Notes: generated by a model not told the origin, from the sequence alone. A stretch of 64,000 nucleotides of DNA from Bryoerythrophyllum caledonicum (GCA_963971425.1 OZ020526.1:620001-684000), one strand, 5' to 3'; numbered from the stretch's first letter, positions 48,511 through 59,405 are shown. Numbers and translations: made by a program.

Positions 48511-49185
48511 TGCCCCATATGCCCCTCAACGGACCCCGACACATGGCTACATGTGCTACTCAAATGCCAAAACCACCACATACACTCCCTAATTGTTAAA
48601 AGACATAATAAAGCGGTATGGGAAGTCCGAAAACTAATCACCTCCTACAATAAATCGAGATGTTTTATTCTAATGAACGCCGGCACTTTTAATAACAATC
48701 CACAAGAAAATACGGTCCCCCCTTGGCTACTCCCATGTTCATGTACGACCCAAAGATGTCATTGCAACGCTAGGCTCAAACCGGACATCCTTTGAATTAA
48801 AGGTTTACCATATAATGACCCACCACCCGATAATATCAACCAAGACTATACCATTCAATTCATTGAATTCACATATTGCAACGATAGATTTTCCCCGGAA
48901 ACAATCCAAAACAAAATAGACAAATACCAACCCCTTATTGACGACATCATCGCCCTAGGATGGAATGTCGACCCCCTTATGGTAATCACATCCGGCGCTC
49001 GGGCCACCACCTTTATCCCATCTATGAAAACTCTAGAAGACACCTTCAAGATACCCATTGAAACAATTAAAACATCCTTTAAAAACATTAACACCATAGC
49101 TATCCAACATGCCATGTCCATTCTTCTACATAAACGCAAAATCGGAAACAACCAAGCCCTCCCCGATACACAGGACCCCTCTTAA
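48511..49185 (+). pseudogene. LINE CCHC knuckle and restriction-like endonuclease (RLE)
   Basis: CPICPSTDPDTWLHVLLKC gives CX2CX9HX4C, followed by KRHNKAVWEV, the same lead-in as in R2-type proteins. Then LKPDIL (the PD at about 48781), IQFIEFTYCNDRF (acidic residue) and NKIDKYQPLIDDI (Lys...Lys-Tyr), the PD-(D/E)XK core of the RLE. A TGA at 48793-48795 lies between PD and the next motif; the frame continues to TAA at 49183-49185. RLE is the target-nicking enzyme of early-branching LINEs such as R2. Its presence with an AP-type endonuclease defines the dual-endonuclease type. Confidence 0.85.
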
Positions 49186-49465
49186 ATTCCTCCCCCGCCT
49201 TGATTCTTCATGACTAGTTGGTTTTGTGGTTTTTGACTACTAGCTTGGTTTGTGGTTAGCTCGTTGGCTTGTTGCTTGGTTTGTGATTCATTGGCCGGTT
49301 GCTTGATTTGTGGTTCTTTGGCTTCTTGTTACATAGTGTCTACCCTCGAGAGAGGGAAGTAGTTCCAGCTTACTAATTCCTTGTCCTGTGGGCTTGGTCT
49401 TAGTAGTGGAACGAACAGACACTTTATTCACGCCGGCCTCCTCCGGAGACCGGCGTTCTTCTTCT
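49186..49465 (+). terminator. LINE 3' UTR with terminal hairpin, no poly(A)
   Basis: A GT/TT-rich 3' UTR ends in CGCCGGCCTCC-TCC-GGAGACCGGCG (about 49430-49456), an 11-bp stem with one G:T-type mismatch, then TTCTTCTTC and the target duplication. No poly(A) or microsatellite tail is seen. The hairpin is likely the structure the reverse transcriptase recognises, supported by the tiny inserted copy of it at 21607. Confidence 0.65.
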
Positions 49466-49479
49466 TTACAAGTTACAAC
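49466..49479. repeat. LINE target-site duplication, 3' side
   Basis: TTACAAGTTACAAC directly after the LINE 3' terminal hairpin and a short CTTCTTC tail. Confidence 0.9.
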
Positions 49480-50110
49480 TAGTATATGATATATAAATTG
49501 TGTAAATAGTGTAAAGGATACATAGGATAAATAATATGATTGATATATGGGAATAAGAGGATTAATTAGTATTTACTGTAGATAGATTATTTAGGACACT
49601 TTACATATTTTGTACATAGTACACGTCATGTAAATTGTGCATAATATAAAAGGTTTAATTGGTACATAGTTTGAAAGGTTTAAGTAGTACTTCGTATAAA
49701 CAATATTATAGTTAGTATATAGTGTAAATAGTATGATTATTATCATTTTATGTATAGTATAAACAGAATGAATAATACAATGAGTATTTAGTATAATTAG
49801 AGCAAGAACATAATTAGTATGATTGGTACATAATGTAATATTTAGTGTAATTGATACATAGTATAAATAATATAATTGACACTTGTGCAAATAGATACAA
49901 CTTAGTTCTATGATGAAAAGATACATGCATCTTGGAAAGCAAAAGATAAAAAGGCATGCAGAATTTACATTTTGGTTGGCCTCTTTGGTATTTGGAAAAA
50001 CATAATTTGTGACAAAGTTCATATGCCAAGTGACGTTTTCACAAATATTGTGTTATCCAGTGGTATGTAGTATAAAGGGTTTATTTAGTATATAGTGTAA
50101 ATAGTAAAAT
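49480..50110. repeat. Degenerate AT-rich repeat hit by the LINE, right side
   Basis: Continuation of the AGTATAAATAGTATGATTGGTACATAG-like repeat also seen at 12280-13057 and 32500-33279. No gene. Confidence 0.6.
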
Positions 50111-50885
50111 TAATATGTGCGCATTGTAGACTAGTATGTCTATAAACCTTTGTCAATACGGATGATCCGTAAACTTTACCCAAAATCCTCAAGAGTCTGA
50201 CCTGTAAATGGGAAAAGCCAGGGTCGCCGACTCCACTAGCACAATTTTACTATAAACCTTGAATAGATCACTGGACATATTAGTTTATGAGCCCCAGAAT
50301 TTCCAAACTCCAGTTTCAGCCTGGCTTTTATTGAGCGCCGAGTGTTGTCACATGGTACACACTGTTCAAGTCAACCATGTTAGCAACATTTTGCATTTGT
50401 ATGCGTTAGACTTGTTCAATCAGCCATGTCAACGACTTTGCTGAATATGCATACCACATTCGTCCAAGTTTGAGCCTTTCAAAACATTGTTATTTACGCT
50501 TATTTTTAAGCTTGAACTCTGATTTATCATTACAGTCATCAATATATTGAAGACTACAGTGTATACTTGAATCAAACCCAGATTTCACATAACGTTGAAC
50601 TTGACTTCAAATAAAGACTACAAGGCTAAAGGTTAGCATCGCAGCTACACTTCATGAATTAAATGCCACATAAACGGTAGCCTCAACCCAAGTAGTTCCT
50701 TCCAGAGCAACGTCATTTATGCTTCAGCAATGATTGCTGCAATGCAAGTGTTGGTTTACAAGTTCAATTTTGTCGCAACGCCCAGCTCATTCAAGCAGGA
50801 TTATTTTAGTATTGCGCATCTTTTCTCACATATTACTAGCTGTTCAGTCTGCCTATTTTACCGAACTAACAATTTTTTAGCCACA
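50111..50885. other. Upstream region of the third gene Y homologue, no gene seen
   Basis: Non-repetitive, AT-rich. A frame opens at 50730 but only the part from 50886 resembles the gene Y family, so this is probably leader and promoter. No clear TATA box is chosen. Confidence 0.35.
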
Positions 50886-51780
50886 ATGATAGCAGGAAGG
50901 AATGCAAGTCCCCGGAAACCAGGATCTACGCCGAGGGAACGCAAGTTCGAGGCGGTCACCTCCAGTGAAGTCCACCGCACGAGCGACGTCGAGCTTGGAA
51001 GTCCTTCAACTACTCCTTTGCTTCAAGCACCTGTTTGGGAAGCACCAAAGTGGATTGGGGAGTTCGATGAAGCTGTCGGCTTCACTGAGATTGAGGACGA
51101 TGTTAGAGCGTGTATGTTTGCAGCAACGCCAATGTTGTTGGGGCGCGGTGTTGTCTACGGAACTGAGTTCTTCAAGGTGCATGTTGGACTTTGTGACGAG
51201 GGTCCTCTCGTGGACGATGTCTCCAAGCAGTACCCGCAAGTCAAGGAGGACGTCGTGAAGGAGGTGTGGAAGGTGGGCGATTTGCCTAACCGCTACGAAA
51301 TCGCAAATTCTGCGTCCGCGGAGCAAGCCCTCGATTTTGGTACGCAATACTACAAGGTTTATGGCAATAAGCCTGATAACGGCTATTTTTCAATGCGATT
51401 CCTCAAAGCTTGTTTTGCTCACATTGTGTACAAGCTACCAGTGAATTGGGTGGCGGAAGCGGTGATGCGGCTCAAGAAACAGGTTGTTTGGAAACACCTC
51501 AATCCTCAGAAACTTGGGCCCATCGCGACGCGCGCCCAGGTGCTGGGGTTGTGCAACATCATTGAGCACCTCGCTGCAATGTCTACTGTATTCAGTAATC
51601 GTGTTGACGGTGCGGAATCCACAGCGAGGTTACGATCGGCGGAAGTGGATGTTTTTGCAGCGAATGTGGCGGGAGCTGCAGTAAATGCGGACGCGGCAGC
51701 TGCATATGTGGAGGAGGCGTCACGCAAACTTCAACTTGCCTATCAACTTGCAGATGAGAAGGGACGCGTCTTGTATGTGA
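50886..51780 (+). CDS. Third gene Y homologue, first exon
   Basis: ATG 50886 (MIAGRNASPRKPGSTPRE) is chosen because the family copies start with a similar short basic stretch. The N-terminal domain is clearly homologous to 27144-28664: CMFAATPMLLGRGVVYGTEF, VHVGLCDEGPLVDDVSKQYP, YYKVYGNKPDNGYFSMRFLK, NPQKLGPIATRAQVLGLCNI. An Ala-rich coiled-coil start follows (AGAAVNADAAAAYVEEASRK). Near 51774 a donor-like CTT|GTATGT suggests the exon ends there; the following frame to 51905 is low-complexity. No RING-like finger is seen downstream before 52800. It diverges strongly from the duplicated pair, so the family is old. Confidence 0.6.
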
Positions 51781-52059
51781 GCGGTGAGCAGAGAGCGGAG
51801 AGCAGAGAGCAGAAAAATTACCCTCGGGGAGCAGAAAATATTTGGCAATTATTCGAATATTCGAATATTCAGAGATTATTCCTTTTATTTTTAGCAAAAT
51901 TTTAAATTATTACTGGAATAGGAAATTTTTGTGGCCTAAACCCATGGATCAATTTATCCAGGGATTGCTCAAGTTTCTATTACTTCCTCCCAATTGCCAT
52001 TAATGTTTTTTCTTTAAGATTTACGTGATAAGTACTTTGGCCCAAATTTCACGTAAAGT

Positions 52060-52386
52060 TTGCTTATCTTTCCTAGAAAGATTCTCTTTGAAGATATTAC
52101 AAGGCCATTGACACTGGCCACTCAAGAGATGACAAACACTAGTGAAGATGAGATTTTGTCCTTTGAAGATGTCTACATACCATTAGAAATGCTAAAAGAA
52201 TTGCTAAATGAAATTAATAGGGAAGATAAAGATTTTGAAGCCGCAACAAAGGGGACGCCTTTGGAAGGGAATTGCACTTTCGACAATAAAGAGAGATCAG
52301 AAGTACAGTACAATTTGGGGATGCAGCCTTGCGTGAAAAATAGTCAATTACAGTATAAGTACAATGTAAATACCATACTTAATTAA
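52060..52386 (+). CDS. Small hypothetical open frame downstream of the gene Y homologue
   Basis: 108 codons, acidic, with EMTNTSEDEILSFEDVYIPL and MLKELLNEINREDKDFEAA. An acceptor-like CTTTCCTAG stands at 52067-52075. It could be the next exon of the 50886 gene or a fragment; no family is recognised. Confidence 0.25.
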   Translation: MLIFPRKILFEDITRPLTLATQEMTNTSEDEILSFEDVYIPLEMLKELLNEINREDKDFEAATKGTPLEGNCTFDNKERSEVQYNLGMQPCVKNSQLQYKYNVNTILN

Positions 52387-52593
52387 GAGGCCTAAAATTG
52401 AAGTACTGAAATCAAAACTTGAGAAAAGCAGTTCATACTTGTTGATGAAAATTTAGAAACATATACTAAAATCAATAGCAATAGTGGCCCTGGACTGGTG
52501 ACGATTTAGGAAAAATAGGGTCAAATATCCTCTTGATTCCGATAGGGAAAACGTCTAAAAATATTAATGGACATTGAGGATTTCAGGGTGGAA

Positions 52594-52617
52594 TACCCTC
52601 TCGGAAACGAGAGGGTA
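52594..52617. repeat. Perfect 10-bp hairpin with GAAA loop
   Basis: TACCCTCTCG-GAAA-CGAGAGGGTA. The same left arm and loop recur at 52745-52762 (TACCCTCTCGGAAACGAG) with a decayed right arm. Both lie between the gene Y homologue and the transposase. The role is unknown. Confidence 0.8.
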
Positions 52618-52802
52618 CGTGTCAGAATATAGTAAGTACTCTATGAACTACATCTTTGAAAAGGAGAGTACATTACTCAAAATAATTCGCAAGGCACAAC
52701 AAATAGTACGTACACAAATAATGGGTAGTGAATATGGTAGAGTACCCTCTCGGAAACGAGTGGGGACTCAAACAACATTACGGGATAGGAATTGACACTG
52801 CA

Positions 52803-54277
52803 TTAAGTTCCAGGGTGTGCCAGTATGCCACTTTCAAGAATTAATTTCACCTCGTTGAAGCTGAAGGACGGCGCATGGATGAATCTGTGAATATTGGATT
52901 GGAATTTACAAATTCTCAAGAAGATAAAGTAGATGTGCTTATAATACAAGAAGAGGTTCCCTCCACAGAATTCTCGCATGGTCTTCACGAAGGCTTCACA
53001 CGTACAGTAAGGAAAAGAGCTCACAGTGATTGTGTATGTCCTCTCATCAGGGGGAACACCCGAGTCAAGGGAGATAATGCACCCAAATCTAGGATGGGGA
53101 ACCATACGGACAGAACGGATACAGGCTATAATAGACGCGGCAGATCCCATTGATCGCCTTTGACTTGTATTGGGCTTTGCAAAAGAGCGCTTCAGAAGCT
53201 TCCCGTTCCTCTTTGTTGGGTACTTATCAGGATATCGGGGCACGGGAACAGAGGCAAGGTCTAATGGTGGTCTACCGGTTGTAAAAAGGCGCCTCGAAGA
53301 AATCTGTTGCTTTTGTGGAAGTTGAAATCGAGCAAGTTGTAAATCTTCAATCTCGTTCCAAGTGAGATTAGTGCCCGCCATAACCGGCCAAACATCGATA
53401 TTGGAGGCATGCCTAACTCCGTTGAGTATCGATGAACCCATGGACGTCTTAAACCTTTCACGCACCGTTTGATGTCGTCGTTGCAGAAGTAAAAATCGGT
53501 TGGACCGTTGGATATCTTTTGTCTGCATTCATAAGTACCATTGTAAGTGGGTGCGGCAGTAGCCATTCTTCCTCTTACAATCTTCTCCTTGCATCTTCTG
53601 GTTTTGGTGTGGTTAGCTCAACACTTCTTAGTCGTGTTAGAAGGAAATCGAGCAATATGCCACTCAGTTGGGATGGCAAAAGTTTCTTGTACACTAGTCA
53701 CAGGACGAATACCAGCCCTACATCCCAAAAACGCACTTGAAATTGGGGGCGCCGTTTGTGCAGGTGGGATCTCGACATTTGGAATGTCATCATCTTCATC
53801 AATATCTGGCAGAGAATTTGAAGAAGAACCAAGCCGCCTAGAAAAGTGGCGTGGATGAGAAAAATTTACCCTGTTCGGACGGTGTGACTCTTTATCGGCG
53901 TCGAGAGATAGGTTGGCCTTGCGCTTGTGTGTACCGAACACCTTTGCGCCTTGCATATACAAATCACGCGTACAAAATTCATCCGCCTCCGGCATCATCA
54001 TCATGGGATCACCAAGAACGCATGGATCACCTGTCTTCCTAGCTCTACGTTCAGCCGCTCGGAGTTTCAATTCTCCTTTGGTTGGACGTGTCCCGCCAGC
54101 GTCACCCTTCAAAAATTGGTAATAGTGAACCACTTGGAGGAAAGCACGAACATAGTCATCCACTGTCGCGACGTACAAATCTCTGCCGTTATTTCCTGAG
54201 GCTTGCTTCCACTTGTTGTGAATGGATTCAACGAGATTGCAAGACCGCATCTCAGCAAGCTCATCCTCAGACATACT
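52803..54277 (-). pseudogene. MULE transposase: C-terminal part with degraded SWIM finger
   Basis: After a 76-nt intron (54353-54278, acceptor TATTGCAG) the exon reads SMSEDELAEMRSCNLVESIH, NKWKQASGNNGRDLYVATVD, DYVRAFLQVVHYYQFLKG, then a basic/acidic spacer, and in a second frame (53528 on) YPDKYPTKRNGK and finally FPYCTCEAFVKTM...YYKHIYFIF. The last string is a SWIM zinc finger (CxC...CxH) in which the third ligand is Tyr rather than Cys. SWIM fingers in MULE transposases bind DNA. Confidence 0.6.
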
Positions 54278-54353
54278 CTGCAATAGAGTAAGAAAAATTA
54301 GTACAATGTCTCTGAGTAAAACGATTTAGATGGAAGAAGTTAGAGGGCCATAC

Positions 54354-55785
54354 CTGCATCATGAATCTACCTGCGTCATGAATCCACGTGCGTCATGAAT
54401 CCACCCCACTGCCGGTAACAAAAGTGCCAAAAAGCTAACCAAAGGTCAAGATGTTGGAACCCGGACTCGGAAACAGCTCTAGAGGATGCCCACCATGCTT
54501 GAATATTTTGATATAACTTCTCAGCCTCGTCCATTGTGCACGCCATCCTGTATTGGTGACATAGTGCCTTGTGTTGATCACGCAATGGTCCCTGAATAAT
54601 GTATTTGTCACTGTGCTTAACCATCAATTGGGCCAATGAAATAGGCACGTTCGCTCCTTGTCTATCATTGGTTCGTCCTTATGTCCGCTACCATACAAAA
54701 CCCGTACGACATTCCAGTTAGCCTGAGCACTGTCGGCCATGAAACCTTTGAATTGAGGTGAAGCTAAACCATGTCGAGACATTACAGCATTAAGGTTCTT
54801 CCAGAATATCATTTGAGCTTCGGCATCTTCGGACTGCATGTCGCAGCAGGCAATGCTCATAACCCGACAATAGATAGCATCATACACGTGACACGCCATG
54901 GTGGTCCATTGTTTCACGCGTTTAACATGATCAAACATCAACCACGAATTCTCCAGATCACCACCTGGCTGCATACGCTTCACTAAATCAACACCCGAAC
55001 CAGGTCCTACTTCAGACATTTTGAAGACGAAAACCTTCTCAGATTCTTCACCTTGACCAGGGAACATATTTTTCTGAACAAAGGCCCAGCTACTGACTCC
55101 CCTTAGTCTAGTAATGCTGTCCAATATGCCGTACCGCTTCAAATATCGAAAGGAGACCACCTTATTTCGGATGCTAGGTGATCCCATATCCTTGCACTTA
55201 TCAAGCATCGGAACTAATTCTTCAAAACTTAGAATTCGCTCAGGGTCGTCCTCTTCTCGCAATAAAAATTCCCCCACAAGATCTTTGATTGCTTCCAAAT
55301 CAATGGAACTTTTGGTCGCAAGAGGAGTTCTCTGTATCTGCTCACCAATTAATGAATTGATGCGCTCCTTAACCTCTCGATAATCTCCAGTTTTAACCGG
55401 ATGGTTGTGTGTCCCGAGGTGAATACATGCACGGGTGATATTGTGCTTACTCGACACGTAGTAAACAATAGCAGGACACGGCGCAAGACATGAAGGGGGC
55501 TTGCGGCAAATTTTACAAACCAGTGTTGAGCCCGAAGGTGGTACCTGACCCGGAGCAAAAGGATGTTGCGTAATGCCTTCGAACTCCGTTTCATTAAATG
55601 GTGTCGTCCGGTGGTTTCGGCGGAGATACTCGCAATCCTCGTTACTGCAACGAAGATGTCCAACGCACTTGGAAGTCTAAAGTTAAGGCCATCGTCGTTG
55701 GTGATATTTGTGGTGATAGTCTTTGTCCAAACGTGCCCGTCATATCTTTTGTTCATGCCATGCATGTTCTTTGCCTGAGTAGACG
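54354..55785 (-). pseudogene. MULE transposase: zinc-binding N-domain and DDE core
   Basis: WTKTITTNITNDDGLNFRLP (about 55740) opens a zinc-binding region that ends SSKHNITRACIHLGTHNHPV (55457 on). The catalytic region follows: MSIACCDMQSEDAEAQMIFW, FMADSAQANWNVVRVLYGSG and ERTCLFHWPN. These are the strings I associate with MULE transposases of non-seed plants; the Asp in ACCD and in MADSAQ are candidate DDE acidic residues. Frame changes occur near 55450 and 54630. A 17-bp unit TGCGTCATGAATCCACC is repeated three times just before the donor at 54354/54353 (CAG|GTATGG) and breaks the frame. Confidence 0.6.
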
Positions 55786-56131
55786 CTGATGAAATGCCTG
55801 CAGGGGGTAATTCAAAAATATCATCGCCATTGAATTCGTGAGGAAGGTATGGAACTTGCTCACGCCGGATCGTGTTATAGTCTAATTGTTTCAAGGGATT
55901 CTTACTACTTGGTCGGGTTTGCAACTCTTTCAGGCAAGAAATAACACTCATAACACTCGAGTTCGTGGTACGCTTAGGAGGACATGACATCGGCGTACGA
56001 GACAGTAGGGTGCAAGACAAGGGGGTGTTAGACAAAGGATCGTACGACACAGGAGTGGTATTCCAGGGAGGGCATGACACAGGGGTATTTGTCATGATCG
56101 GACAATTCCTCGGAGAAGGGGACTCGTCATC

Positions 56132-56635
56132 CTATGACAACAAAATTACGCTCTCCGTCCCATGTTCAATCTTAACTCTTACTCTAGGTAGAGGCGGAGT
56201 GTGCATACTAGACAACGATGACCTGGGAGGCGTAGGAACGTAGGAATTAGTTGGAACCTTAGATTGCTCAAGACCGTAGACTCTATAGTGTCCTGGTCTG
56301 AGCTTCCACAATTTTTGCGACCCCTCGACCACAACAGACTGCATAGCTGTAGTATGAACAAGCTCCAAAGATACTTCGTCATAAACTTCTTCCTCGACGT
56401 AGATACTGTCTTGCAGAAGTGAAAATCTCAAACTTACCATGAATGGAGTCACGGAAGCAAGCCCATCGTTATCTACACAAATATTGAGCAATACGCCACT
56501 ATTACTAGCCCGAAGAAAAACAAAGACAGGGGCAGGTGCATCGAAAGAGGATGCCATTGCAAAAGATGGCGACTGTGATGGACGCAAGTGAGTGTGGGTT
56601 GTATTAATCCTACCGTAGCAAATGCGAGCGCTCAC
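56132..56635 (-). pseudogene. Probable N-terminal exon of the MULE protein
   Basis: 167 codons (in-frame Met at MASSFDAPAPVFVFLRASNS). Contains VVVEGSQKLWKLRPGHYRVYG and ends in a Pro/Ser-rich tail. A repeated CPPxxTTPVSYDPLSNTPLS-like Thr/Pro stretch continues at 56095 in another frame. No domain is recognised; placement with the transposase rests on strand and spacing. Confidence 0.35.
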
Positions 56636-57184
56636 CAGAAGTTGGTGCAGAAGCCTATCAAGCTAAATTCAAGAGGAAGTGAGTAGGAAGGACGGCGCAT
56701 GAATGAAAGATTAGCAGGAGTTTGAAATAAAGCTGCGAGGGAGTCCATTATTGTACGTGGCTTCTAAAGATACTTGAGAAGCTAGGAGCAATGGCGATCA
56801 ATTTTATAGAACTGGAAGTATAGTTTTGGAATTAGCAGATGGCGTGATTAGTAAATAGAGTATAGCAACGAAGCATGGCCTATATAGTGAACGATTCGAA
56901 TTGTTTATTAAAAGTGGTGGGTGAAAGTTGTTGATAAGTGTCAGATAATTCAAACATCACCACAAAATAGAGTACTTATATTGGACGCCGCCGTCCTGAC
57001 GTAAGTATGACAATCCCTGTGTATAGAGCGTGGTGCTTTTAATAGCGGGCAAGTTCTATTGGGCACACAATATGTCCACACAAAGCGAGTAGATAGGCAG
57101 TAAATCGCAAGCACAGAGTTTGGAAGTCAACAATATTTAGCTGACGCTAGGAACGAGTTGAGTAGAAAAACCCACTTAGATAAG
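56636..57184. other. Divergent intergenic region, no gene seen
   Basis: Lies between the minus-strand transposase locus and the plus-strand exon at 57185. Probably holds promoter sequence for one or both. No clear motif is chosen. Confidence 0.3.
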
Positions 57185-57418
57185 ATGCCAAAGAGGAAGA
57201 AACGGGCGGCCCAATTCTCAACCTCGAAACAACTGAAGGCGTCACAGGAGTCGCGAATGCAGAGGTACGCGGGCATAGAGGGTACAGCTAGAATATCAGG
57301 TCCGGAGTTCGCGAAGCTGGACGTAGTGACAACGTCGAGGCGAAGAGGAAAAGCAGCGGCTGACAAGGAGCAGGAGGTTCAAGTATTGATGGACGATGCG
57401 TGTGTTTCAGCAACGCAG
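57185..57418 (+). CDS. First exon of an unknown basic protein
   Basis: ATG 57185 opens MPKRKKRAAQFSTSKQLKAS, very basic and nuclear-signal-like, then SGPEFAKLDVVTTSRRRGKA and a short acidic end, 78 codons to a donor ACGCAG|GTACAC at 57418/57419. No family is recognised. No compatible downstream exon was found, since the AG at 58149 would give an early stop, so this may be a separate gene from the one at 58156. Confidence 0.35.
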
Positions 57419-58155
57419 GTACACGCTTGTTTTGTAGCGAGGAAGGGTGATTGAAAATGTATCTTCTGGGAGGGTCATAGGTGTCCCGTGAGTTTTACTT
57501 AGTTGTTGTTTTTCGGAAAAAAAATGATGGATGATAGTTCTTTTAAATGTTGACCTCGTGGCAGAATTTGATGATTGCAAGAGTCCTCTGGATGGGCAGA
57601 GGGAATTAGAGTTTGACGGCTTAAGTAGCGGACAATTATGATGTATGATGGAATACAATGTCGATGCGATTGGTATTAATGTGTAATATGATGGTAAGGT
57701 GAGGAAGAGGTTGAGTATGATCAAGGACATGTTGGGTGGTGGCCAAAAATGATGTTGAAGTGGTAAGGTACGTCGATTGCTTGACTTGTAAGCGAAGTCG
57801 AAATGATGAATATTTTACATAAAGAGACATGTGTACTCGATATTCACGGCTTAAGTTGTGGCCAATGCTGACGGCTCTCCCATATTATGTCAAATCAAGG
57901 CCCTAAGAAATGACGGTTGTGGATATGATGGGTTGTAAACATAATAATTGGGTTGTTGATGGAAGGATAGTGGTCATAATGAGTCCTTGAAGTGGACGGC
58001 TTGGGTAGAGGCGGAGGTTGACGGCTCACCCCGACCAAAGTTATAAGTAGAGCAACCTCTATTGTTCATCTTCTTTCATTTGTGCAACCTTAGGAGTCTT
58101 AGGTTCTGTCGTCGAAAGTCTTGGTTTGCGAGTTTAAGCGTTCTAGTGCAGAGCG
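57419..58155 (+). promoter_or_regulatory. Intron or promoter region before gene Z
   Basis: Contains four versions of TGACGGCT/GACGGCTTAAG (about 57616, 57846, 57869, 57996) and a TATA-like TTATAAGTAG at 58041-58050, about 110 bp before the ATG at 58156. No other coding frame is supported. Confidence 0.35.
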
Positions 58156-58713
58156 ATGTCTAGAAATTCTGTGTTAGATGGGGCTCCGGTGCGTTCTATA
58201 CAGGTAATCGTAGGCAAGCTAAGGTGACGGAATGCTTAGGGTTTGGAGTGAAGTGAGAGTCAAAGAATTGCGAGGTGCTTTGGAGAATAGTTTTGTGAAG
58301 AGGGTACGATATATAGCTAACATCGGAATCATTGGAATTGTAGATGGATGAAGAGGAAGCTCCCGACAATCCGATTTTGCGCACGGCTAGAGGCCGCGAG
58401 AAGGTGACTGTCGGTGGAGAGGACGCACGTGAAGTCGGTATGGAGCTTAAGAACAAAGGTGGAGACGAGGGTTTGGCGATGGCCATGGTCGACGTTGAAG
58501 AAATCCGAGACAGAGGCGAAGGAGACGAGGCGGGACCTGGAGGCGATAGCGAATTCAAGGAAGATGATTTAAACACGGTGACCGAAAGTGGGGGAGAGGA
58601 AGAGCAGCAGCCCGACAAAGGACGTGATGATTCAGAGAAAGGCGACATTGAAGAGAGCAACGAAGATGACGACATCGACAGGATTGAAGAGGAGGCGGAG
58701 AGCGAGGAGAAAG
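58156..58713 (+). pseudogene. Unknown acidic gene Z, cut by an LTR element
   Basis: Exon 58156-58203 (MSRNSVLDGAPVRSIQ) ends ACAG|GTAATC; after a 140-nt intron with acceptor ATTGTAG, exon 2 from 58344 continues in frame (MDEEEAPDNPILRTARGREK...) for 123 codons. It becomes strongly acidic (SNEDDDIDRIEEEAESEEK) until the LTR starts at 58714; the stop codon TGA comes from the LTR itself (TGTGAGCC). Acidic tracts like this occur in nuclear and chromatin proteins, but no family is recognised. The remaining 3' part of the gene, if any, is beyond the window. Confidence 0.45.
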
Positions 58714-59405
58714 TGTGAGCCAAATAAACCGCCCCTAAAGGGTGGCTTATCTTGAACACAAGATCCTAATACAGGGCCTAGTTCCTCGTGTGACCAATCC
58801 TCAGCCCATTCATACACAACTTATACAAGCATGGTGACACATCTCAAGCTTACTTAGGCGCCTTGTGGTTGATTAATAAGGTGGTGACCTAACCCAACCT
58901 TTTAATTGAACCCACCTTTAAACAAGTGTAACTTTTGCTCTAGGGCTCCGAATCCAACATTTTCAATTCGTATGGGTTCAATTCAGCATCACAAACTTGA
59001 TTAGACCCTTAATGATCAGCTCCAGGCTTAGGTGTGACCCTGGAACCAGTCGGCAGCAGACAGGCTCCCCTATTTTCTACAGACTTACAATCCCAATTAT
59101 CTCCTTGACTATAACTCCGTTTCGTATGGTTGTTTTAAGGTTTCTCAGTAGTTTTTTGTGCTTAACATGATGGCAGCCTTCAATTAATCATTGGACTCCA
59201 CCCTGAACCTCACAGCCAGCGACCAGCAGTGCACACTTAACGTCTATGTTTACTCAAAATTGTGACCACACCCTCACTTGCACACCACATACACTTCACA
59301 CGATCCACCCTACCTTATCACTAAGCTACGCATGAGCATCCAGTTGCGTCCTCTTATTCTTGTAGATTGATCAATTGGTTGGGTTGAGTTGATAGCAACC
59401 CTAAT

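Larger units (their letters stand above)
33294..49465 (+). mobile_element. Giant dual-endonuclease LINE (Dualen/RandI-like), full length with one LTR insertion
   Basis: A non-LTR retrotransposon of about 13.6 kb once the solo LTR at 40939-43533 is set aside, with exact 14-bp target duplications. Order: 5' leader (33294-35698), ORF1 (35699 on), 2A peptide (39506-39550), AP-type endonuclease (to 40938), reverse transcriptase (43539-46303), chromodomain-like (46431-46632), PCIF1-like (47040-47450), RNase H (47716-48150), CCHC plus restriction-like endonuclease (48511-49185), 3' UTR with terminal hairpin. Dualen of Chlamydomonas is known to encode both endonuclease types with RT and RNase H. ORF2 has a frameshift near 40315, another at a run of seven C near 46250, one in 47440-47560, and in-frame stops at 44093, 47187, 47794 and 48793. 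It is therefore an inactive copy, although every domain is still legible. Confidence 0.85.
52803..56635 (-). mobile_element. Mutator-like (MULE) transposase locus, decayed; ends not found
   Basis: A minus-strand transposase gene broken into several frames, running from a probable N-terminus at 56635 to a stop near 52803. No long terminal inverted repeats or 9-bp target duplications were found by eye on either side, so the element limits are unknown. The neighbouring gene Y homologue or the 57185 exon might be cargo, but nothing in the sequence proves it. Confidence 0.6.

Noticed and set aside
52862-56705. GAAGGACGGCGCATG at 52864 and 56692 as terminal repeats of the MULE
   Set aside because: The copies are direct rather than inverted, short, and the left one lies inside the transposase coding end.
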